A stretch of DNA of 44,616 bases from Bacillota bacterium (GTDB lineage Bacteria; Bacillota; Clostridia; Acetivibrionales; DSM-1351): contig JAEZKZ010000046.1 in the NCBI GenBank assembly GCA_023415305.1, positions 1 to 44,616 on the forward strand, written 5' to 3'. The position numbers were made by a program, and so were the translations under genes. The notes under the pieces were generated by a model, which saw nothing but the letters and a program-made list of their open reading frames with translations, ran no database searches and was not told the origin of the DNA. Shown here piece by piece: positions 17,058 through 26,669 of the stretch (its first letter is position 1; the number at the start of each line of letters is the position of its first letter).

Positions 17058-20000
17058 TTACATCAGACAGACATAGATATTCGCTACCTTAAAATCTCTT
17101 ATGTCATATGCTAAACTACCCTTTACTATTTCACCCTCAACTTCCAAGCTTGTGTTATCCTTGTAATTCAATACGTATTTCACGGGCTTTACTGAGTCCT
17201 CGCCATATGTATTTCTTCTATGGGGATTGAAGTAATTAACCATTATTCCACCAAGGAATTTAAAGCTGATATTATTGCCAGAGTCAAACATCCAGCCTGG
17301 CAGTATCGGCTTTAATGTCAGTCCCAGTTCACCGTCAGTATAGGTGAAAACGTCCTTTCCAGCCATCATCATAAACCATATGCTAAGCATTTCTGCTGTC
17401 GACCCACTCATTCTGGCGACAAAGCCTCTTCCGTGAACTTCTTCATCAGGATTTACTGAACTGGCGATAAATGACGAATTCTCAAGAGTACTTCTGCCAT
17501 AAATCTCAGGTTTCATAAACGGTACCAGCATTGTACGGATATCATTGAAAAACTGCTCATACAGTCCTGCCTGCAGCATTGAGAGAAGATATTTGTATTC
17601 CATATGAAGGAATATAGCTTCTCTTTCAAGCCATCCGGGAGTGAATGCCCGTAGCCGCCCTATTTCAGTACTGCTCCCTTCCAATGAAACTGAAGTTTTG
17701 TACATTTCGAGTTTTGTGTCAAATAAATCACTGGAACGTATCGCTTTATACAGCTTTAATGCCTCATCCTTATCCTTCATGGTCTTTAATATTCGAGCCG
17801 GCCCTTCAAGGAATGCAGGAAGCGCATTACATCTAAATTCCTTTACAATTACATTCTGACGTCCGTTAACGGGATTCCTACTTCCTTCCGCTATTTCATA
17901 CTGAACAGCTTGGTAGGTAAAATATGTGGGAAATACTCCGTTCCCAAAGTCTAATGCCTTTTCTATGCCCTTCAGTAGTTTTATTTTAAATCTCTTAAAT
18001 ACTTCAAGTATATTCTTAACATCTGTCTCAAGCTCTTTTCCTGTTAAGCCGTTACGTATTTCACTCCTGTACTTTTCCTTTGCTGAAGCTGTTAAATCCC
18101 AATATTCATAATCCGAAAGTTTCGATGCCAGATTATCGGATACAAGTCTGTCTGCTGCCAATATAAGTGAATAGATTTCAACAGGAATTTGAACCCTTTT
18201 ATCAAATTGAGTACTTACGGATATAATAAATTCAACAATTCTTAGGAGTTCGGCAGTTTCACACAAGCTGGAGCCAAAAAGTCCCGATAAACCGTTGAGA
18301 GCGTCGTTCCATCCGGGCTTGCCAGCTTCAATCTCTATCCCCATACCTTCGGGGTCAAGGCTTACAAACTTGATTAGACCAAGAGACATAAGCTTTACAT
18401 ACAGGTTTGTATAATATATCTCTCCCTTACCATTTTCAGTTTTAAGCCAGGAGTCCTCGGTTTTTTGATGAGCGTTCTTCTCTTCTATAATTGCTCCGTA
18501 CTGTCTTACTTTACCTTCCCACAGAACATATTTGTCCGATCTGGGCAGCACGAACACGGGGCTTTTGTAAAAACAATAGACCTTGTCTCCGAACACAAAG
18601 TTTTCAATATTATCAGGATAAATGGCCAGGTAGGTATCCATCAGGTCCATGTTGTAGGTCCAATGGTCACTCCAGTAACCCTCTCCGAAGTCTGCTTCAA
18701 AGTTCTGACTTGAGTTTTCAAGTGCTTTCTCCATGAACGTTTCCTTTGGTACTTTCAGCAGGCTATTATGTTCAACCATAAAGGATATAAGCATACCAGG
18801 AGTGTATTTTCCCGACAGTAATTTTTTTATTTCAGAATAGTGGGATAAAAGCAGTGCTTCAATTTCGTCCCAGAAATTCATGTTAAAGCTGAATGTACAG
18901 CCCTTAACAGATAGGGGATTATATCCATCTGCCTGTATAAGATTCATAAAGTGTCTGACGTTGAAGTCCTTTACTTCCGGTTTTATAAGCACATCGTTTC
19001 TTCTGTTCTGACTTACGTCTCTGAAATTACCGTTTCCCTGTGAGTATAGAGACGGTTCCAGTGAGAAGAAATTATATTCACGTTCAAGATCTCCGTGTTT
19101 TCTTGAAAAGACGTGATATACATGGTTTTTACTTCCTGCCTTGAATACAAGAGGGTACCCGCCCCTAAGTAAATTATCCAGATAACATTGCTCTATATAT
19201 TTATCGAACCTACTAACTGCAGTTTTTGTAAATATATCCCCAACAAGACCCTCCACCAGGTCAATTGCCTGCTTTTTCTTATGGTTTATATACTCTAGGC
19301 TGAAGTCAGCTTTTTTTGAGTTTATCATGTCCACACTTGATATATGGCCTATAACAGAGCATAATGTAAACGTACAGTCTCCAATGTTGACCGTAACTCC
19401 GGAAAAGCCCCCGGATACCTTGTTCTGGGCAATTTGTTTTCTGTTGACAAGTTCCTCTATGGTACAATCCCAACCATCCGGTCTGGACATACCCTTGTTT
19501 TGCCCGAAAATAATGTCCATATCATATATTGGCTCTAAAAACCCATTACTTCCCGAGCAAAATGAAAAGAAAAAGTTTCCCTGTTCATATTCACTTACCT
19601 CAACTGTATCGGCAGTTGAGGCTCGAACCTTGTAAAAGGCTATTCTGTTTTCTGTGTTATAAACCTCATACCAGGATTTCATCAGATTGGACATCTCCTG
19701 ATAGCTTGTATTTGTAGCTCCTACCGGCAGCAGCTGAGGCAGTCCGTCCAGCAGTTCAATCTCCCTGTTTTTTCCGTCGAGACTTTCTATATCAACTTTT
19801 CTAACCATAGCTGCATAACTTTCCCCAGGCATAGTAAAATAAGTTACAGTAATTTTCAAACCCAGAGTTTTGTTGACTTCAACAATCATAACTATGTTTT
19901 TTTCTATAATTAGGCTTCTGTTGTAATCATCCTCCGATATTGATGAAAATATTTCATGAATCTTACCATTGTATTTTACGAAAGTTCTGAAGCCTTTTCT

Positions 20001-20228
20001 CTCTATGTTCTGATACATGGTATGCGCCGGAAAGAATTCCATGATTGTCCCGTTTCTGTCCTTTACGCCAAAACTGCCCATTACCTGTCCTCTATTAACG
20101 TAAAATGCCCACATGGGAATCCCGTCGATACCTGCAATTCCCGGTAAAAAGCTTGCAAAGGTTTTAGCCCTGTCGTAATGTTCTATAACAAACTGATTTT
20201 TATCGTTAAAAATATAATTTGGTTTCAT
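17058..20228 (-). CDS. Clan GH-Q glycoside phosphorylase, GH161-like (beta-glucan phosphorylase candidate)
   Basis: A ~1056-residue relative of cellobiose phosphorylases (clan GH-Q: GH94, GH149, GH161). The N-terminal beta-sandwich reads FLPGIAGIDGIPMWAFYVNRG; the catalytic (alpha/alpha)6 region carries GKPGWNDALNGLSGLFGSS, with Asp642 in the position of the GH-Q general acid. Length above 1000 residues and this GWNDALNG form fit GH161 (beta-1,3-glucan phosphorylase) better than GH94 disaccharide phosphorylases, but I assign the family from memory of motifs. No signal peptide is present, so it acts in the cytoplasm, releasing glucose-1-phosphate. The open frame begins at 20264, but an ATG at 20228 has GGAG seven bases ahead and is chosen. 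It follows the GH94 gene in the same operon by about 120 bases. Confidence 0.8.
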   Translation of the reverse strand: MKPNYIFNDKNQFVIEHYDRAKTFASFLPGIAGIDGIPMWAFYVNRGQVMGSFGVKDRNGTIMEFFPAHTMYQNIERKGFRTFVKYNGKIHEIFSSISEDDYNRSLIIEKNIVMIVEVNKTLGLKITVTYFTMPGESYAAMVRKVDIESLDGKNREIELLDGLPQLLPVGATNTSYQEMSNLMKSWYEVYNTENRIAFYKVRASTADTVEVSEYEQGNFFFSFCSGSNGFLEPIYDMDIIFGQNKGMSRPDGWDCTIEELVNRKQIAQNKVSGGFSGVTVNIGDCTFTLCSVIGHISSVDMINSKKADFSLEYINHKKKQAIDLVEGLVGDIFTKTAVSRFDKYIEQCYLDNLLRGGYPLVFKAGSKNHVYHVFSRKHGDLEREYNFFSLEPSLYSQGNGNFRDVSQNRRNDVLIKPEVKDFNVRHFMNLIQADGYNPLSVKGCTFSFNMNFWDEIEALLLSHYSEIKKLLSGKYTPGMLISFMVEHNSLLKVPKETFMEKALENSSQNFEADFGEGYWSDHWTYNMDLMDTYLAIYPDNIENFVFGDKVYCFYKSPVFVLPRSDKYVLWEGKVRQYGAIIEEKNAHQKTEDSWLKTENGKGEIYYTNLYVKLMSLGLIKFVSLDPEGMGIEIEAGKPGWNDALNGLSGLFGSSLCETAELLRIVEFIISVSTQFDKRVQIPVEIYSLILAADRLVSDNLASKLSDYEYWDLTASAKEKYRSEIRNGLTGKELETDVKNILEVFKRFKIKLLKGIEKALDFGNGVFPTYFTYQAVQYEIAEGSRNPVNGRQNVIVKEFRCNALPAFLEGPARILKTMKDKDEALKLYKAIRSSDLFDTKLEMYKTSVSLEGSSTEIGRLRAFTPGWLEREAIFLHMEYKYLLSMLQAGLYEQFFNDIRTMLVPFMKPEIYGRSTLENSSFIASSVNPDEEVHGRGFVARMSGSTAEMLSIWFMMMAGKDVFTYTDGELGLTLKPILPGWMFDSGNNISFKFLGGIMVNYFNPHRRNTYGEDSVKPVKYVLNYKDNTSLEVEGEIVKGSLAYDIRDFKVANIYVCLM

Positions 20229-20349
20229 GCCTGTCTCCGTTCTGCGTATACATAAAATACACACATCATGATTTCTAATATATCTGTTTGATATTTGTCC
20301 CGGTCACGACGCATTTTTTCGTACCGATTCCTGATACTTCCTCAAGTAC

Positions 20350-23076
20350 CTAAGCAAGTTCAATTTCAAAAGTATTCTCAAAGTATGCATCTAAATTTAA
20401 AATGGTTGCTCTGCTAACTATCACAGAACCTTTATTAATGCTGCCTTCAATTATCTTTCCATTAGCGGTGACACTTCTGACGGTATAGCTGCCATAATCC
20501 AAATGCTTCACATTCTTATAAATCAGAGTTATTTTCCTGTCGGCAAAAATAGTGCGCACCGCAGCTTTCCCATTCTTATCGAACTGCTCCTTCTTCAGCT
20601 TTGGCTGGATAAGAAAATCTCCGGTACTGCCACGAACACCGTACACCTCTGTAAGCATCAGCAGCATGAGCCAGCTGGCCGATCCTGTAAGATAGTGATA
20701 CATACCTCTGCCCTGCTGATTTATATACTCAGGGATTCCCGGATAAATTCTGGCCTTGTCAAAGTCAGTACATATTTTGTACAGCGATTTGAGTACCTCA
20801 TAGCCTTCAGAAACAAAACCCTGTCTGTATAAAGCAAAGGAATACATTACAGCCATATGACTGAAAATTGCACCGTTCTCTTTGTGCCCGAATGCAAAAC
20901 CAAAGCATCTTCCAAGGTCAAGCTTCAGTTCATTAAAATTATTGTTTAATCTATAGCTTCCAAGCCTGCTGTCATATAAATAGCGATTAACAGCTTTTAC
21001 AGCACTATTTATCTTTTCTTTTGGAGAAATGCCCATCATTATTGGAAAAACCTGTCCTGTCAGGGTTATCCGTACTCCTGAATGGGTTTGTCCTTCTACT
21101 TGTTTTCCTGCATTGTCATAATAGCCATTAAACCATTCGAAGCCTTCGTCTGATTTAACTGTTTCATTGTTTGCAATATGCTGTGACAGCCATCGGCCTT
21201 TTGCATTAAGATCCTCCGAAACCTTTAATGTATCAAGCTTTACCTTCTTTCCGCTGATATTGTGAATACAGGTATTATAGTATTGTTTCAATAGTTCATT
21301 CTTTGCGGAAGGATTACTGTAATCTATACCCTCTGTTAACGTATCAAAAAGTACTGCTATTTCAGAAGCAACCTCCAATTGCTCAACTCCCTTTATATCC
21401 TTTAGCTTTAGCAGCAACTTTCCCAACTCAAGGAGATTTCCTGCATAAAAGGCTGTAAATGCTACAGTTTCACCTTTTGCAGCAGCCATGTCGAAGGCAT
21501 CATTCCAATCAGCGTTTTCAATACGTATATTATTGTTTTCTCCTGCGTTGAAGAAGGCGCACAGGTTTTGAATCAATATGTGTTCAAGAATCGTTCCTGT
21601 ATATGTTTCTCCATTTTGGCACTTCTGCTTGCTGCCATACTCTGGAGTCCAGTCAGTGTCAATGCTTCCAGACCTCATAACCAGTCTGTCCTTAAAATAG
21701 GTCTGTTTTTCGAGCAGAAAATCCAGGTCTCCGCTCTGATTTAAATAAAGGAGTGTTGTAAACAACGGCCACACTCCGTGATCCGACCATACCCTGCTGA
21801 TATTGTTTCTGTCTGCAATGAATTCTCCAGGACCTTTACCGATAATAGTTGCATTTGTACCATCAAGACGTACTCCGCCAAAATTATTGAGAAGTTGTGG
21901 CCTGACTGTATCGGTCTCCATCAGCAATAATGCCAGACAATCCTGCCACAGATCTCTCCAACCGCGGCCACCCTTTCCGTAGTCATGGTGCGGCATAAAG
22001 GAGCAGCCGTAAATCCTTCTTAGAATTGGCTGAAGAGATACCCATTTCATCCAGGTATCAAATTTATTATCACTGCTTCTAAAACTGATTTTGCCCAGTT
22101 TATCCTCCCAATAGCCTTCTGTTTGATTAAGCAGCTTTTCAAAGCCTTTGAGATTAAAGTACTCCAGTATCCCTGATTTATCACCTTCCCTGTCTGCAGT
22201 TACAGACATTGCTATTATGTAGGTTTTACTTTCTCCGGGTAAAAGCAGCTGTTCTTCAAATCTTAAAGCTCCTATGGCTTCATAGCCATCAACAGTACCT
22301 CCGTTAGTAAGGTATTTATCGCTGTTTAATATTATAGTTTCAGGCCAGTCATAGCTTCCTCCTTCACCTATAAATTCCTCTGCCATAGGAAATGCACCTA
22401 AAGGAACCTTTCCCTTATCATCGACCCCATAAACATTATAGGATACATGATTGACCTTGTGCCCTCTTTCGTCAAAGGTCATCGCAGGCTGAACTTCAAT
22501 ACCCTCTCTGACAACATAAACCCTGTGCAGAAGGCTTGTTACATTACGGTGGTCCCTTACACTTTCTGCAGAACGCCCGTATACAGGAATAGCAGCAGTG
22601 GGAGTAATTTTGATTTTATCTGTACCGGTATTAGTAAGAGCGACTCTCATTAGTTCAACCTTATGCTGAGTAGCAGGGACAAAATTTGTAATTTCAGACT
22701 TGATTCCCAGCTTGTTGTTTTCATGGGTTACCTTATGCCAAAGGAAACCAGCCTGCAGGGTTACCTTCTCGGCAGGTTCTTTATTAAACATATCTGCGTT
22801 CTGAAGCGCCGAGGTACCTGTTGCAGACCAGGCACCCTGACCCTCAATATAAACCCAGAAATTTCGGTTTGATTTTGTATTATGTAAGTCTTCAGAAGAA
22901 ATCGGAAGGTTAAAAAAAGTATTTTGTCCTGTCTTGACATCACCATTTAAATTAGGCGTAATAGAAGACATCATTCCTGCTTCATTAGCTATTGGAAAAT
23001 ATAGAAAGCTATTTTTGTGAGGTGCATCTATTTGGAAAGTACCCTTATCGTCTATAAAGTTCCAGCCTCTTGTCAT
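20350..23076 (-). CDS. GH94 glycoside phosphorylase, laminaribiose-phosphorylase-like
   Basis: A 908-residue GH94 inverting phosphorylase. The N-terminal domain shows FLYFPIANEAGMMSSITPNL and WSATGTSALQ, and the (alpha/alpha)6 barrel has the DWND catalytic-acid motif at residues 523-526. The phosphate-site region (SGVRITLTGQVFP; LTGSASWLM) is intact. The ~910-residue size and N-terminal motif resemble laminaribiose phosphorylases rather than ~810-residue cellobiose phosphorylases; this is a family-level judgement and the sugar linkage is not proven. It would convert a disaccharide plus phosphate to glucose-1-phosphate and glucose in the cytoplasm, saving one ATP. The ATG at 23076 follows AGGAAGGGG. 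It lies between the mutarotase-like gene and the GH161-like gene. Confidence 0.85.
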   Translation of the reverse strand: MTRGWNFIDDKGTFQIDAPHKNSFLYFPIANEAGMMSSITPNLNGDVKTGQNTFFNLPISSEDLHNTKSNRNFWVYIEGQGAWSATGTSALQNADMFNKEPAEKVTLQAGFLWHKVTHENNKLGIKSEITNFVPATQHKVELMRVALTNTGTDKIKITPTAAIPVYGRSAESVRDHRNVTSLLHRVYVVREGIEVQPAMTFDERGHKVNHVSYNVYGVDDKGKVPLGAFPMAEEFIGEGGSYDWPETIILNSDKYLTNGGTVDGYEAIGALRFEEQLLLPGESKTYIIAMSVTADREGDKSGILEYFNLKGFEKLLNQTEGYWEDKLGKISFRSSDNKFDTWMKWVSLQPILRRIYGCSFMPHHDYGKGGRGWRDLWQDCLALLLMETDTVRPQLLNNFGGVRLDGTNATIIGKGPGEFIADRNNISRVWSDHGVWPLFTTLLYLNQSGDLDFLLEKQTYFKDRLVMRSGSIDTDWTPEYGSKQKCQNGETYTGTILEHILIQNLCAFFNAGENNNIRIENADWNDAFDMAAAKGETVAFTAFYAGNLLELGKLLLKLKDIKGVEQLEVASEIAVLFDTLTEGIDYSNPSAKNELLKQYYNTCIHNISGKKVKLDTLKVSEDLNAKGRWLSQHIANNETVKSDEGFEWFNGYYDNAGKQVEGQTHSGVRITLTGQVFPIMMGISPKEKINSAVKAVNRYLYDSRLGSYRLNNNFNELKLDLGRCFGFAFGHKENGAIFSHMAVMYSFALYRQGFVSEGYEVLKSLYKICTDFDKARIYPGIPEYINQQGRGMYHYLTGSASWLMLLMLTEVYGVRGSTGDFLIQPKLKKEQFDKNGKAAVRTIFADRKITLIYKNVKHLDYGSYTVRSVTANGKIIEGSINKGSVIVSRATILNLDAYFENTFEIELA

Positions 23077-23176
23077 TGTTTTACCCCTTCCTGTTCCTAT
23101 CTTTATTTGTATTTAATCCCTCCAGCCTTAAGAGGCTGAAAAACTTCGACTTATCTAATTTTCTTAGCTTGCCATC

Positions 23177-24070
23177 CTATTTCTTAAAGAAAAATTCATA
23201 TCTTCTTACCCACCTCTTCGTCTGACCAGGATCCAGTTCCAGCCTTATAAAGGCTTCCGGGCTTATTACATGCCTGCTGCCCCATATGGCTAATTTCGAC
23301 ACCGGAAAATCATTTATTTCTCTAAGTCCTGCTCTCGCATTACTGTTATACAATTCCCAGGAGTAACCGCTGCTATTATTGTAGTCTTTTACTACGCAAT
23401 AGAATTCCTGCTTCTGCTCATAATGCGGCCAGGTTAAACTTTTATCCTCAGCTACTCTAACCTCTCCCACAGTATTTTCCACTTTTATATCACCGGGTAT
23501 TTTTAATTTATAACTGCTTGACACCAAATTATTATCTATTCCAATGAAATTATGGCAATATTCTGTTGTTTCAATTTTTTGACTCCCCATATTTTTTAGT
23601 GTATAAGTTATAATTAAAAAATTGTCCTCCAACATAATTTCTTTAGAATACTCGTATGAATAGCCGTCTAAGATAACAGGCTTTCCATGGAATGACACTT
23701 TCTGACCGGCTAACGTGATATCACAGGCATGTGGAACGACCGGGTATCTTCTGAAAAAATCATAGGGCTTGCTATCTATTTTTTTCAGATGCCCGACACC
23801 TATCTTTACAAAATAATTATTTACATAGGTGTCCTTATATCCAAGCCCTTCTTCTATTCCAAACTCTCCGCAAAAGCCCTGTCCCCCCGAACCTTTTCCG
23901 GGGATCAGTGATTCAGGCACACAGAAGGTATGTCTGCCGTCAAGGGTGACCTGAGTTATAAAGCCGTTCCAGTCAAAACGAGAACCCTTGTATACAGCCC
24001 CCGGATATGAAATCTGTACAGACAGTCTGTTGTTGTAAATACTAATCTCTGAATTCTTGACATCTACCAA
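23177..24070 (-). CDS. Mutarotase-fold (aldose-1-epimerase-like) protein
   Basis: A 297-residue protein with the beta-sandwich sequence style of galactose-mutarotase-fold proteins (YNNRLSVQISYPGA, GSRFDWNGFITQV, GLGYKDTY, EYCHNFIGIDN, RLELDPGQTKRWVRRYEFF). The usual catalytic His/Glu pair of true mutarotases cannot be assigned with certainty, although the NFIGI segment has a nearby histidine. There is no signal peptide. It could convert sugar anomers between GH30 hydrolysis and phosphorolysis or be a noncatalytic sugar binder. The start is TTG at 24070 with GGAGGT eight bases ahead, only three bases after the GH30 stop, so the two genes are tightly coupled. The close pairing with GH30 is the best clue to function. 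Confidence 0.7.
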   Translation of the reverse strand: MVDVKNSEISIYNNRLSVQISYPGAVYKGSRFDWNGFITQVTLDGRHTFCVPESLIPGKGSGGQGFCGEFGIEEGLGYKDTYVNNYFVKIGVGHLKKIDSKPYDFFRRYPVVPHACDITLAGQKVSFHGKPVILDGYSYEYSKEIMLEDNFLIITYTLKNMGSQKIETTEYCHNFIGIDNNLVSSSYKLKIPGDIKVENTVGEVRVAEDKSLTWPHYEQKQEFYCVVKDYNNSSGYSWELYNSNARAGLREINDFPVSKLAIWGSRHVISPEAFIRLELDPGQTKRWVRRYEFFFKK

Positions 24071-24073
24071 AGC

Positions 24074-25414
24074 TTATACCTCCAAAACAAGGGTTGCTAT
24101 CGAATGGGCTGGAAGGGCGTGACATATATACTCTTCACCAAACTTTGCATTAAAGTTTTGTACATTGATTGTTTCATTCATAACAATAAGCACAACTGCT
24201 CCGTCTGGATTCTTAAAAGCAACATACTGTATTTCTGTTTCAAAGTCTGCCATTACATCTATCCGTACTGCTCCGGGCTTTACATATTTACTGAACTGCC
24301 CGATGTAGTAAAAGGAGCTGTTGTAATGTATCTGCTGCGTGCTGGTGTCAGCAATTATCGGAGCATCGCAAAAGTTACCTGCGTGATTAGGACCGCCTTT
24401 CTCATCAAGGATAAGGTTCCAGTCCAGCCATCCCTCCTGCCAGTTATTGAAATCTCCGATCATATTTCTTCCATATCTTTCACCTGTCACCCATGAGCCA
24501 AGATGAACTCCTCCCTCCTGACAGCCTTCAGAAAATAATATGTGCTTATCAGGATACAGTTCATGTACTTTTGAAAGGTTTTCAAAATCCTCAGAAACAT
24601 ACCAATGATTTGCAATACCATATACATACTTTGAAGTTTCAGGATCTGCAAGTGCACCTGTAACTCTTTCAACGATAATATCCCTGTTATGGTCCCATAT
24701 GTATACTTTTACATCTGAAAGACCTTCCCTTTCCATAATCGGACCAAGATAATCCCTCACAAATTCACCCTCTTCTTCTGCCGAATAAATGCAGGAATCC
24801 CACACCTGAACTGCCGCAGGCTCATTTTGAACAGTTATAGCCCAAATATTAAGGCCCTTTTCTCTGGCAGCTTTAATATACTTAACGATATAATTAGCCC
24901 AGACCTCTCTATATTCGGGGAGCAGATGTCCTCCGTGGTTCATATCATTGCTGGTTTTCATCCAGGCAGGTGGACTCCAGGGTGATGCAAGTAGCGAAAT
25001 ATCGCCATTTCTAGCCCTTATCGCTTCCTTTATCATTGGAATCGTCCATTTTTCTTCATGAGATATATCAAACGACTTCAATTCCTTGTCATTTTCCTCT
25101 ACATATGTATAGTTACATAGCGCAAAATCACAGCTATGAATATGCACTCTTCCAATGGAATAACCTATTCCTGTCTGGGGGTCGAAATAGCTCCTTATTA
25201 TCTCTTCTCTTTTAGCCGAATTCAGATTATAAAATGTATATGCAGCTGCTTCTGTAAATGCGCCGCCAAAGCCAATTATCTTCTGGTAGCCTACATTCTC
25301 GTTGATAGAAAGAACAATCCCTTTCGATTTGTTCTTTACAAGATTGAATTTACCCTTTTCAGTTAGTCTGTCATTTGTATACTTGGCTGTTTGAATTATT
25401 TTCACAGTGTTCAT
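24074..25414 (-). CDS. GH30 family beta-glycosidase, cytosolic
   Basis: A 446-residue retaining glycosidase of clan GH-A. The (beta/alpha)8 barrel carries GFGGAFTEAAAY near the N-terminus, SPWSPPAWMKT, acid/base Glu198 in ITVQNEPA and nucleophile Glu296 in LFSEGCQ; a short beta-domain ends the protein. GH30 members of this shape include glucosylceramidases, beta-1,6-glucanases and beta-glucosidases. Absence of a signal peptide means it works on imported oligosaccharides. The frame extends to 25432, but GGGGAG sits six bases before the ATG at 25414. It is the first enzyme gene behind the LacI operator at 25558-25579, and is followed at three bases by the mutarotase-like gene. Confidence 0.9.
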   Translation of the reverse strand: MNTVKIIQTAKYTNDRLTEKGKFNLVKNKSKGIVLSINENVGYQKIIGFGGAFTEAAAYTFYNLNSAKREEIIRSYFDPQTGIGYSIGRVHIHSCDFALCNYTYVEENDKELKSFDISHEEKWTIPMIKEAIRARNGDISLLASPWSPPAWMKTSNDMNHGGHLLPEYREVWANYIVKYIKAAREKGLNIWAITVQNEPAAVQVWDSCIYSAEEEGEFVRDYLGPIMEREGLSDVKVYIWDHNRDIIVERVTGALADPETSKYVYGIANHWYVSEDFENLSKVHELYPDKHILFSEGCQEGGVHLGSWVTGERYGRNMIGDFNNWQEGWLDWNLILDEKGGPNHAGNFCDAPIIADTSTQQIHYNSSFYYIGQFSKYVKPGAVRIDVMADFETEIQYVAFKNPDGAVVLIVMNETINVQNFNAKFGEEYICHALPAHSIATLVLEV

Positions 25415-25557
25415 GTTGGACTCCCCAATCATAAATTTAATTATTGTAATTACTTCTTAAGAATGTATCCTTTGAAGCTATTAACAATAGAATATATGGC
25501 ACTAAATAAAAATACTCGCAATAAACCTGGTACTTGTTTCCAATATTAATCTAGCGG

Positions 25558-25579
25558 AAAATGTTAGCGCTAACATTTT
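25558..25579. promoter_or_regulatory. LacI-family operator upstream of the GH30 operon
   Basis: A perfect 22-bp palindrome with core TGTTAGCGCTAACA lies about 145 bases before the GH30 start and between lacI-type regulator and enzyme genes. The central CpG and form are standard for LacI/CcpA-family operators. It also partly fits a catabolite-response element, so CcpA binding is an alternative. Confidence 0.88.
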
Positions 25580-25663
25580 GGTGTAAAAAATAATGATAAA
25601 ACTAATGTAAAATTTCGACTTCTATATACATTAATTAATATAAAGCAATAAATTTACTAATTA

Positions 25664-26632
25664 CTATTTATTTTTATTAGGTCCTACAGATTCTCTCCAT
25701 TTCAGTTCAGGCTCAAGGTACTTCTTCTCGTATGGTAAGTCAGGATCTTTAAGTCTTTCCAGCAGTCTGGCAGCAAGTGCCCTGCCCGACTCGTATACCG
25801 GCTGTCTCATTGTTGTAAGAGGTACTTTGGGGATCAAATCGAAAATAAGTCCATCAAATCCGGCAATCGAAATATCCTCAGGAATTTTTAGCCTTAATTT
25901 TTCGGCTGCCCTGAAAGCACCAATAGCGAGAAGATCCACAGAGCAAAAGATAGCTGAAGGTTTTTCTTTAATTAAAAGATCATATGAATTAGTAAACCCG
26001 TCCTGTTCGGAATTCTCTGCATATCTTACAAGCTTTTCATCATAAGGGATACCGTGCTTCTTCAATGCCTTCCTGTAACCCTCAAAACGCTCATGGGCAT
26101 AGCGCTGCATAGTATTTCTCATAAGAAAGCCTATTTTTCTGTGACCGTTTTCAATAATTTTCTCGGTCATTATTAGTGCTCCCAACTCATTGTCTACGTC
26201 TACACAGTCGATATCAAGATCATTCTTACCAAATAGTACGAAGGGTACCTTTATCTTTGAGGTAAATTCATTTTCCTCGCTAAGATCCAAACCCATCACT
26301 ATGACACCATCACATCTGTGGTTGAATTCCAAGTCTCTCTTAATCATAAATAGATAATTGACATTGCTTAATTCCTCAGCCACACCAGAAATCAAATGCA
26401 TTATAAACGGGTCGGATATACCTATGTTTCTTGGGATGTACAGGTTAATTGTCCTTGTGTTGTTTTGGGCCAGAGCTTTTGCTGCAAAGTTTGGCATAAA
26501 GTCCAGTTCTTCCATAGCCTTTTCAACCTTGAGTCTTGTTGCCTCGGTTACAATTTCAGGAGAATTGATTACTCTTGAAACTGTAATAAGCGAAACCCCG
26601 GCCAAAAGTGCTACATCCTTCATAGTGGCCAT
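25664..26632 (-). CDS. LacI-family transcriptional repressor
   Basis: A 322-residue regulator. The N-terminal helix-turn-helix and hinge read TMKDVALLAGVSLITVSRVIN and PNFAAKALAQNNTRTI, followed by a periplasmic-binding-protein-like effector domain (DGVIVMGLDL, IAGFDGLIFDLI, TTMRQPVYE). The recognition-helix residues SLITVSR are close to those of many sugar repressors. The ATG at 26632 follows AGGATTA; an internal ATG three codons later is possible. Perfect palindromes lie both over its own promoter and before the GH30 gene downstream, implying autoregulation and control of the enzyme operon. The inducer is likely a glucan disaccharide or a breakdown product; this is inference. Confidence 0.93.
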   Translation of the reverse strand: MATMKDVALLAGVSLITVSRVINSPEIVTEATRLKVEKAMEELDFMPNFAAKALAQNNTRTINLYIPRNIGISDPFIMHLISGVAEELSNVNYLFMIKRDLEFNHRCDGVIVMGLDLSEENEFTSKIKVPFVLFGKNDLDIDCVDVDNELGALIMTEKIIENGHRKIGFLMRNTMQRYAHERFEGYRKALKKHGIPYDEKLVRYAENSEQDGFTNSYDLLIKEKPSAIFCSVDLLAIGAFRAAEKLRLKIPEDISIAGFDGLIFDLIPKVPLTTMRQPVYESGRALAARLLERLKDPDLPYEKKYLEPELKWRESVGPNKNK

Positions 26633-26669
26633 TAATCCTATTCCTTTTCCTTTGGGTTTTAACGGGCAT

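Noticed and set aside
23123..23138. CAGCCT/AGGCTG hairpin between the mutarotase-like and GH94 genes as a terminator.
   Set aside because: Short stem without a T-run on the minus strand; it lies inside an apparently continuous operon.
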